A stretch of DNA of 64,000 nucleotides, from assembly GCA_907163345.1 (NCBI GenBank), contig CAJQUN010000042.1, positions 1,531,043 through 1,595,042 on the forward strand. Direction: 5' to 3'. Positions 54,904-64,000 of the stretch are shown piece by piece (the first letter of the stretch is position 1; each line of letters opens with the position of its first letter). Both the position numbers and the translations under genes were made by a program. Under the pieces are notes generated by a model. That model saw only the letters and a list, made by a program, of their open reading frames with translations. It was not told the DNA's origin and did not search any database. The stretch comes from Haberlea rhodopensis (lineage: Eukaryota; Streptophyta; Magnoliopsida; Lamiales; Gesneriaceae).

Positions 54904-57900
54904 CTTCTTCCCCTCTTAAAAAGATTTCGTCCCCGAAATCGCAAAACTAAGTATAACTCAATAATTTAAATCATATGAGATGTCTCAATCTCATTCATAG
55001 ATACATAAGAATCATCATGTATCAATGACAACTGCTGTGATCGTGTCAACGATATACCACTGAGTCAATTTCCCTATGATTCCACAAAGTTTCAAAATAT
55101 CGAGGTAACATCATACCTCACTTAACGAATCATATTGATCATCACAAATGTAATATCTTCATATTTACCTAATTCTCAACTCGATAGTCTAACGATATAA
55201 ATCTCTTTGGCGTAGCAATTCTGCTCATCTTAAGCCAAATTTCAATCGTTTCCGCAGAAATTTTATCGTTCCTGGCATTTTTCTCAACAATCTTAAGTTA
55301 TGCCAAAATTTCTTATCAATTTTCTATCATCACATCAGCAATCGGTAATTCTGGCTCTGCAAAACCTGAACCGATGCCATACCAAAAGTTTTCTGAAACT
55401 TAAATTATAGGAAAATTCTACTGGTGAATAATGATTTCTGTCAATTCCCACTAAATCACCACTATTAGTTGTGACATAATTCCAAAGTACGGATATTTCC
55501 TCAGTTGATCCATCTGGATGGGTATGCTAAGCAATACTCATTGCTAACTTAGTATCCATTACATTCTGAAAATTGTTTCGAATTCTGATATTATCCTCGG
55601 ATCTCAATCAGATACATCTATTACAGAAACTCACTGTAACTAAACCACATTATCCATATCTTAAACATGTCGTTTTATCATAGACATATAGACTATCACA
55701 TTAAATCAATATTTTGTATTGAATAGTCAATCAATTTCGATTCAACTTGTTTCACAATCTCTGTTTGTAAATATTTTAGCTATAAAACTCAAAACTAGAA
55801 ATTTCCCAAATTCATTGTGGTACTTACAAATCCTGTAATATCCCATTAGGTCTCGTATTTTTATCTTGACCTGCTGGCATGTCAAACAAGTTGCCACGAA
55901 TTCCAAAATTTCTTTCTTTATAACATTCCATCATAATTATGATCTCAAGAATGATACATCTCATCATTCCCAGAATAACACTATGTTCTCTATAGTGTGC
56001 TTTCTGCTGTAATACGTCTTTTGAATCAGTAAAATTCGATGCTATTTACTGATTTTTCATTCGCAATCACCACTAAATGGCATACTAAATCTACTTGGTT
56101 GATGAGACAGAACCAATTTCTCAAATCAATATCTGTATGAGTCTGTCCTTCGAGTTTTTCTGATCGTCAAAATCAGAGGTGACTCAACTCCAAAGCATAC
56201 ATTGATGCTATCAGTGCACCTTGCACTTTTCGGTTCAGTGCATCTGCTACTATTTTTATTTTCCTTGATTTATATTGACTATCAAAGTCAAATTCTTTAG
56301 TAAATCTAGTCATCGCTTCTATCTCAAGTTTAACTCTGATTGAATGATAGATATTTTAAACACATAAAATCAGAGTACATCACGAGTTGTTCGCCATACA
56401 GGTAACGTTGCCACATCTTCAAGGCAAAACTAATGGCTACATGCTCAATTTCATGAACATGATATCATTCTTCCAGCTTCAACTATCTCAAGCATATGCA
56501 ATCATCTCCTCATGATGCATCAGCACATATCCCAAATATTTAACCTTGCACAAATACATATCTCCCTGAACCAATTAAACAAAATCAACATTGGGGTTGT
56601 AGTCCATTTCAGTTTCAGTTATGAAAACTCCTTTCTCATTCATCTGACCAAACGAATATCAAGTTTCTTCTTGGTCAATTGGTTCATAAGTCAGGCTATC
56701 CTAGAATATCCTTCCGTAAAAGCCTATCGGCCAAAATTCATAAAATTTTTCATCTTGAGTACAATGATTGGTCTTGGCCAAATTAGTACTATCTTTACTT
56801 TACTGGAATCAACAGGTATCTGGTGAGATGGTATCACCTATCCCAAAACAACACTTGATTCAACCAAGATTTACATTTCGATAACTTGGTACACACTTTG
56901 AGCTTCACGAAGCGTCTGAAAAATCAATCACAGGTGTTTTGTGTGGTTCCTTCCGGATCTCGTATACACTAGTATACCACTGATGAATATGATTACACTT
57001 CCGCCCAAAAGTTACGGAATATTTTCTTCATCAAATTCATAACTCTACCGGTATAGTTGTCAGACCACACGGCATTTCCAAAAATTCAAAATGTCTATAT
57101 CTGGTTTGACCAATTGCCTAGAGAACATTTTCTCTTCTGAGACTGATGTTAACCAGAGTAAAAATTGTTCTTCTTATACTTCAAGTTTCTTACAATTGAT
57201 CATTTACTTCTCGATCTTAGGCAGTGGGTATTTATTCTCGACAATAGCCCGATTCAACTACCTTTCGTCGATACACGTATTCATCATATCATTTTTCTTC
57301 TTCACGAACAATACTGATGTTTCCTCAAGTGACATAAGTACCCGTATCGAGGAGATTCTGCAACTATTCTTTTGTATCTGTCAACTCTGTTGATGACATT
57401 CCGTACAGTGCTTTCGGTATCAAATCTATTCCTTGTCATCAACGAATAGTTAAAATCGATTTCCTTCTTTAGTGAAAATTCTATTGTGTCCTTTGGAAAA
57501 TCTGGGCTAGTTTTCTTACCACTATGATATCAGTCAACCTCAACTCTTTTGGATAAGCATCAACTGCTTATTATCAAATATCCCTCGTTTTCCAAGTATT
57601 GCAACCACAATATTTTCATAGCTGATACTATCAGTATCTTAGCTTGCTATTCGTGGCGATAAACATTTCATTTGTATCCACAAGACGGTTAAAAATTCAT
57701 TATACCCTGAAATCAACTTACGATACCTTCAAAATTTATCAGAGTATCCATGCCCTTGATACAATCAAAACCATATTTCGACAACATCATTTATTTCAAA
57801 TCCACAACACTATCAACAAACTGTAATCTGCAGTTCACTATTACAATTGTGGATAGTATAATTCTCACTGCTGGTGTATTTTCCCAATCATCATTATCAA

Positions 57901-59450
57901 TGCACATTTGATGCAATTATGAAACCAATGTTTTTATCTCAAATCAAACTCGTGCAGTGTGATCAAATATACAACATGTATCTGCGATCACTACTCTTAA
58001 AGCATCTCTAATCTTATCCTCTGTCAAGGTATAGTCTTTGGTCTGCAGGTAACTAACTGCTTCTGTAACTTAGTGGTTGAGAAGAATAACCAGTCTGATA
58101 TCTACCCCTAGCTCAGAGTATTTGTTGTTATGGTTGCATCTGTTCCTGAGCACGTAACGCACATGCTCTGACTGACCACCATCAATATCAATTCCTATTA
58201 TTCTTTCAAATGGATCAGTAGATATTTACAACCACCATGACCTCGAAAATATTAGTATTCTACAATCTCATAGTACCTCCAGAACTACTCGAGCTGGATA
58301 AATTGGAGTGATACTTCTGAAACTTTTCTAAGACTACTGGGACCATCCCAATGATAGTCACTTCATTAATCTTTAATCCAGTTTTAACTACTTTGCACCT
58401 TATCAGTGTCTTATTCTTCAGTCGATTTATAATCTCTTCACTAGTGAATAGCTATCGAGATTAAGCACATACTTCCATTTCTCAAGTCCACGATAATCAA
58501 TTAGCGTTTTCTATGTCATCAACATGGCATTCTCGTAAACATATTTTCCCGTAACAGAAAGAGGAAAAATCGTCATCTGTCACTACTATTACTCTAGATA
58601 TTCTCATCTATAAGAGTTCAGAGTGAAGTTCTTTTTATTCATAGTTCGGACACAGATTGGACCTAAATTACGAAAATCCCCAACAATTCTCGTTGTTTCT
58701 CACAACAACTACATTCTATTCTTAAATTGAAATATTGCTAGCTCCAATATTCTCAAGTTCTAAATTATCATCTTAACGTACACAGATTTTGACGTAAACT
58801 CATAAGTATAACCTTGGTCTTTCAGACTTAAATTCCTGATGTCAATCGACACAAAGCGTTTTAATTAGTTCTAGTATCATCCCACTAATCACAAGAAATA
58901 AGTCCCAAAGTGATAAATAAAATTCCCAATAATGGACGCATATCACTAAGTTATAATTCAATTAACAGTTTACAGTGCCTACATGTACAATAGATAGCTC
59001 TTAAAGTCTGTATCGCTGCTACCTGTCCAAACACTAACTGTTCATCATAAAATCAAAACATCATATATAATCTCAAGTCAGAGATGTTCTCATCACTTAT
59101 TCTACATCATCATCCGGTCAGCAACTATCAGTGCTAACAAATAAAATTCTCAATTTCTCTAGATTGTCTGCAACTCAGCATTCAAAATCTCTAGATGATA
59201 TGTGACTGCATTCAAATTCTCTACATTATATGCAAATCAGCATATTAAAATATTCAGAGATATGACATCTAGTTATCCCTGCTTAATAATCTATTACATG
59301 TGTAACATCTCATTATCTAACATGTAATCATAGCAGGTAAGAGCATATAAATCAGATAGTCAGACACATGCACAAACAATTCATTTGTGTCTATACTCAG
59401 TGTCCTAACTCTAGTTCGAGCATATCCCAGATTATGCTCTGATACCATAA
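54904..59450 (-). pseudogene. Degenerate gypsy gag-pol interior
   Basis: Minus-strand traces in correct order: RT (VLFVKKK, then NKYPLPKIEK, about 57330-57185), RNase H (RQLKLEE...HEIEHVAISFALKMWQRYLYGE, about 56500-56390) and the RNase H end (VADALNRKVQGAL, about 56250-56213). Stops and shifts are dense everywhere, and gag and integrase cannot be read with confidence at 59430-57400 and 56200-54920. Plus-strand open stretches (such as 56512-56826) are chance. Confidence 0.7.
59436..59447 (-). other. Primer binding site of nested gypsy element
   Basis: Minus strand TGGTATCAGAGC, three bases from the LTR end. Confidence 0.85.
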
Positions 59451-62209
59451 TGTGAGGGCCCGATCCTAATGTGGTGTTTAATTAACACATAATGATTAAT
59501 TTACGTAAACAGCGGAAGATTTATTTCAAAGGTCTTATCAAATGGCCCTAAAATTTTTTTTTTCGCTTTTAGGTGATACATATATAGTGATACTGAAAAT
59601 ACGTAATTCCAGTTTCCAATTTAACATGTTGAGCATAACATCCATATCAAGTATAAATCAACCAGTAGTAGAATACTTAAAATACAGATACTCGGGGAAT
59701 ACCCCGGTAATTCAAAACATAATTAAAAATATTCTAACAACTACTGGGACGCAAAACATAAAATATAAACCTGAGCTCGCTCTCAAGGAGCTCTGGTATC
59801 TCTCGATGCGTCGCTGCAAGCATCGTCACTATGTCCTCCTGTAAAGCCTGTCATGTCCGAACAACAAAAGACATGACAGCCCCCACAAAGGGGGTCAGTA
59901 CCCCAGTACGAGAAATAAATAAATCATGTCAAGTGACAAAGTATCATGCAATGCATACCATGTATGAATGCGATGTATGAATGGGTACAAGGAATCGAAT
60001 ATCAAGATACCAAAAATCGGAGTCCAAAGGAAGGTATCATCAAATCATCAAAGCTCGAGCAGAGGGTGACAGTATACGTACATTGCGCTAGGAAAACTCA
60101 TCCTATGTACGATACTGCATCCAGCCCTCGTGTCTAGGTCCGGTCGCACCTGCACGTGACTACAGTTACTACCTATACTGCCTGTCATCGCCATGATGTT
60201 CGTACCCGACACTCAGAGTAAGTCAACTCAGTCAAATCATGGATATCAAAGGAATGATAGATCAATATGATATGCCCATGAATCATTTATGCATCAAATG
60301 ACATATGCAACTCAATATATCATGCAATCTCATGTGAAAGTATATACAAATCATGTAATTTCACATATCATGTAATCCAAGACTTTCATCATGTCATATA
60401 GTCACAGAAGAATCATATAGTGACAAATAAGTCATATAAATCAATTAATGACATATAAGGCCATACATTAGCATCATTACACGTCTTTGCCAGACGTCAT
60501 GATAAAACTCATTTCAACGTACCTCAAACCGTTAGCTAAATACCAAGTGATCCTTGAATCGATCTCAGGATTAATAAACCTGGCCATAACAGTTCCAAAT
60601 ACAACTTAATGTCACATACTAGCCTGAAACATATCAAAATAAAACCCAAACTTAGACCCAAAACCAATTCTCTAAATTTCAGCCTGCGCAACCATAGAGA
60701 TCGGCTCATAACTTGTCCGATACTTAATAAATTCACATGGGTCCAATTTATTTTCAAAGCTAACTCAAAAATGACCATTTCATCAGTTCAACTCATCTTG
60801 AAATTCGTTCATTTAGCCTAGGTAAAATGGCCAAGAACAATCTGATGGAAAAACAGGACAATTTACCGAATTCCAACCTGACCCAGTTTTGTATAAAAAT
60901 CATAATAAATGCATATGACGTCCAAATGAGTTGAGGCTAGTGGGAAAATCACGAAAACTCAAATTGCTAAAGTTCATATTTGAAGTCCAGAAGCTAGTTC
61001 GCTCATCTAGAGGCACATGCAAAACAAAGTATGACAGTGTTGAAAATACCTATACACTCTGTTTTGACAGAGTGAGCAGTTCTAGTAAAAAGTGCATATC
61101 TTGCACATATAAACTCCAAATCATGTGAGGCCAGTTTCTAATGCAAGATACCTCAAATTTTTACAACTTGTATTCAGACACCAATGTCAAAATCGTAGCA
61201 CATGTTGCCCAGAGGTACCAAGAACACACTGCATGTGCAACCCGTCTACATGCATGTTCCAGATTGTGCACCTTGTGGTAAAAACATCATAACTCATTCA
61301 TTTTAAGTCCAAATCCTCTCATATTTTAACCACAGGACGAAGCACATATATATACAACTTTAATTTGAATACCAACATCAAATTCGGAAAACCATTTACC
61401 CAGAAACTCGAAGAACTCGATGCATAAAACTCGCATGCACTAAATTTCCAGATTTTACACATATTGGTAAAATGTTCATAACTTTTTCATCAGAATTCCA
61501 AATTAGTCGAATTTACTGTCAAATCGAAGGTATTCCAACAAGCTACAATTTGTATTTGAACCACAACCTCAAATTCAAAACTTAACTATAACCCAAAATT
61601 CGAAATAACAGACCACATAAAACTGAAATCTGCAGATTACATTTTGACAGCAAGAATTCACCACAATTCTCAAGACTTTCGACCCCTACAACTAAAACCA
61701 AGTGAAGAATTCATGAAAGGGGGTTTATACCTTTGAAGATAACTCCACCAAATCTCAATCCAAGCCTCAAATCCCAAAGTTCCTTGAGGTTTCTAGCTCC
61801 TCTACTCAAATCCTCTTCACATGTGCATTTGCATGTATGATTTGACCAACTTTTCTCTATGGATTTTGGGTGGTGATTTTCGAAAATTGGGGAGAGAAAA
61901 GGTGAGAATTTTTGTTGGATAAAAGAGAAGAAAGATAACAAATAATGTGGGGAGGTGGCCGATAGTTCCTAAGCTACAAGACCCAATATTTTAAATTTTT
62001 AAATGTTGGGTGCACCAAGTGTCTATTTAAAATAACTAAGTGTTTTCTTGCATGCACTTTGCATGTATACATGTTTAATTTGATGCATTTTATCTCAATA
62101 AAAAAAAAGATTTGAGACCCGGAACACCTTAATTCAAAGTCTTAACTTTTAATCACATGGGTTTGCTTAAACATCGTTAATCCGGGTTAATTCGCATCGG
62201 GGCCTTACA
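59451..62209 (-). repeat. 5' LTR of nested gypsy element
   Basis: 2759 bp, nearly identical to 52144-54903. Differences noted by eye: near 59698, 60195, 60878, 60889 and 61838, plus one fewer A near 62100. Confidence 0.9.
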
Positions 62210-62214
62210 TTGCT

Positions 62215-63028
62215 CCTCCTACGCGTGCCTCTTCGGCTGGACCAACCTTGGGACTTGCTCCCCTCCTCTTCATCTCCCTTAGTGCTATTAATCCTGGTAT
62301 GGTTTAATGATGAGTTAACACTCTGATTGAAAATTCTTTGTGCAATTTTCGTCCCCCCTTTTTTTCGTCCCTGTGTGTGCGGTGGGTGACCGTGAGTGTG
62401 GTGCTGTGTGCGCTGACTTGTGCTTAGGGTGGTGCTGTGTGCGCCTTGGTGCTGTGTGCGCTGGCTTGTGCTTGAGTGTGGTGCTATGTGCGCTGGCTTG
62501 TGCTTGAGCTTGGTGCTGTGTGCGCTGGCTTGTGCTTGAGTGTGGTGCTGTGTGCGCTGGCTTGTGCTTGAGCTTGGTGCTGTGTGCGCTGGCTTGTGCT
62601 TGAGTGGTGCTGAGTGGCCGTGGGTGGTGCTGTGTGTGTGCCGTGAGCTTGAGTGGTGCTGTGTGCATGCACTGTGCTATGTGGTCGTGAGACTGGTGCT
62701 GTGTGCACTGTGTGGTGGCTGTGGGTCTTAACCAGTGTGGTTAATTGACTGATGGAGCCGTGTGTTAGGGCTGTGTGCTTGGGCAGTGGGTTCGGGCAGG
62801 GTCTTCGGGTAGTGTCTTCGGGCAGTGTGTGTCTCCCCTTTTGGATTCGATACCTTGGTTCCCCGGTGACGACGTTGAAAGGAAACCCGGTCGACCTGAG
62901 CCCTAATTCCTTACTCTTGCTTTGCATTCCAGTTTATAGTTTCATTAGTTGAAATTGTATACTGTGATTGTTTTTGTTCTTGATTACAGGTTATCAATCG
63001 AGATTGAAAGCGGAATGAAATCCTAACA
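62215..63028 (+). repeat. 3' LTR of copia element, second piece
   Basis: Resumes after the TTGCT duplication, includes the 32-bp minisatellite (about 62399-62704) and ends CCTAACA at 63028, followed by the ATAAA target duplication. Confidence 0.9.
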
Positions 63029-63033
63029 ATAAA

Positions 63034-64000
63034 TTTATATTTTAACAACTTATGTCTTTATGATTTATGTATCCCATCGATCCACAACAACTATTACCAT
63101 TAAACATTTTAATCCTAATGAATTAATAGTCGATCGTGCACAACCACTAAATCCTTTAATATTAATAGATTGAAGTCGTGTTGTGTCGTATCGTACATAT
63201 ATTTCAATTTTTTCCAAGCGCTTGTATCACATCAGTCATAGCAATAAAAAGATGGTATTTATAATTATACGACATATACCACTTATGAATCCCTCTTTTA
63301 TGTCTTTAAACAGTGGTGGTAGCTTTGAATTCAAAGAAAATGACAAATACGGATATTATAAAGGCAAGTGGAGACTTGTCAAAAAAAAAAGGCAAGTTGA
63401 GACTTGTCACAAAAAAAAAAAAGGCAAGTGGAGGACAAGGAAAGTGCCACGCAAAGCATATTAAATTACAGTGGTGTGGGGTTGGATGTCAAAAGATAAC
63501 TCATAATTAGGCCATTTCTTTTACATAAACCAAAATCATGGTGGACTACTTTTACAATATGAACATTTATAGTTCAATCTCTCCATCTTTCCACCGACCC
63601 TCACCCTAAACATCTCTAATCGTCACCATAAAATAGTTACTATTTGGGTAGTTACTATATAACCGACCTAAGGCATAGCCAGTGGATGAAATCAAGAACC
63701 TTGATGTGAGTTTCGTCTAGGTCTGCTGGGACCCAGACGGATTTTCTAAATGGTACAGCGGATCTCCACCCTTCAAAACAAGCCGGTAGATGGAACAAAG
63801 ACCCTTGATTTGAGCTTTGCTTATGACCACATGGAAACCTAGATTTTGATGTACCATTGCCCGCAGGCGGCGAAGACATAACTTTGGGGCCTTCCCTTAT
63901 TCTGGCCAAAACTGGAGCTACGGAAACATCCATTCATGGAAATGATCTTGACTACCTATAGGATAGCATCTCATGTGAATGATTGAACTATCTAATAGAA
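63034..64000. other. Right flank without recognised gene
   Basis: AT-rich. 63358-63432 has three GGCAAGTGGAGACTTGTC-like units separated by A runs. The minus strand is open for 92 residues at 63655-63933, but nothing in it was recognised and no splice partners were found. Confidence 0.4.

Larger units (their letters stand above)
52144..62209 (-). mobile_element. Ty3/gypsy LTR retrotransposon, minus strand, young LTRs, ruined interior, TSD TTGCT
   Basis: 10.07 kb with 2.76-kb LTRs. Orientation is minus: the primer site reads TGGTATCAGAGC on the minus strand next to the right LTR (59447-59436), and the purine tract GAGGGGAAGAAG on the minus strand abuts the left LTR (54915-54904). TTGCT lies on both sides (52139-52143 and 62210-62214). 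By eye the two LTRs differ at about five bases and one A-run indel. The 4.5-kb interior has no ORF of note, only pol traces. Lineage within Ty3/gypsy is not fixed; the long LTR suggests a Tekay/Del-like chromovirus. Confidence 0.9.
48507..63028 (+). mobile_element. Deletion-derivative copia element, split by a nested gypsy element, TSD ATAAA
   Basis: 5' LTR 48507-49365 (TGTTGGG...CCTAACA) and a 3' LTR in two pieces, 51987-52143 and 62215-63028. ATAAA flanks both ends (48502-48506 and 63029-63033). The 2.6-kb interior keeps gag, protease, the integrase zinc finger and a tail of RNase H, but integrase core and RT are deleted. The gypsy element at 52144-62209 disrupts the 3' LTR, so it arrived later. 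Confidence 0.9.

Noticed and set aside
56512..57393. Plus-strand ORFs of about 100 residues inside the gypsy interior
   Set aside because: The minus strand of the same region shows RT and RNase H remnants, so plus-strand frames are chance.
63655..63933. 92-residue minus-strand ORF near the right edge
   Set aside because: No recognised family and no joinable exon; left as part of the anonymous flank.

Overview
The window is nuclear DNA of a flowering plant, most likely a eudicot. It holds intron-bearing genes of plant families, Ty1/copia and Ty3/gypsy LTR retrotransposons primed by initiator-Met tRNA, and an endogenous pararetrovirus (Caulimoviridae). No tRNA or rRNA gene, CRISPR array or bacterial operon was seen. 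Most of the 64 kb is mobile DNA, much of it nested.

Layout. (1) 1-10926: 3' part of a Tat-like Ty3/gypsy element: integrase, an 84-bp tandem array, an antisense spliced ORF (aORF) and the 3' LTR. A young gag-only, Sirevirus-like copia element (2064-7208, TSD AGGAA) is inserted in the tandem array. (2) 10927-18064: a gene for a plant RF298/RF4-like RING protein (13300-16747, two coding exons), flanked by a MITE and a long-TIR, Mutator-like element. (3) 18065-20745: spacer, then an inverted, decayed partial copy of that gene. (4) 20997-31180: poly-C tract, antisense chromovirus-like gypsy fragment, a Sirevirus-like copia element with intact gag and broken pol but no visible 3' LTR, and an antisense copia gag-protease fragment. 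(5) 33661-40301: two apparently intact genes, a SpoU-type RNA methyltransferase (4 exons, 223 aa) and an endonuclease/exonuclease/phosphatase-fold protein (4 exons, 470 aa) whose second intron holds a TRIM-like element. (6) 41067-47988: one genome length (about 6.9 kb) of an endogenous pararetrovirus that starts and ends at its tRNA primer site. (7) 48507-63028: a deletion-derivative copia element (TSD ATAAA) whose 3' LTR is split by an antisense Ty3/gypsy element (52144-62209, TSD TTGCT) with nearly identical 2.76-kb LTRs but a ruined interior. (8) 63034-64000: anonymous flank.

The host genes are unrelated housekeeping or regulatory genes and form no operon. The most unusual object is the pararetrovirus. 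It reads as a chain of seven short-overlap ORFs (small ORF1, coiled-coil ORF2, coat protein, movement-like protein, protease, RT-RNase H, and an unrecognised ORF of about 490 codons). Protease and RT appear to be separate ORFs joined by ATGA, and the movement-like domain lies after the coat protein. It is decayed by stops and frameshifts and is described only as found. All calls come from reading the sequence; no database search was run.
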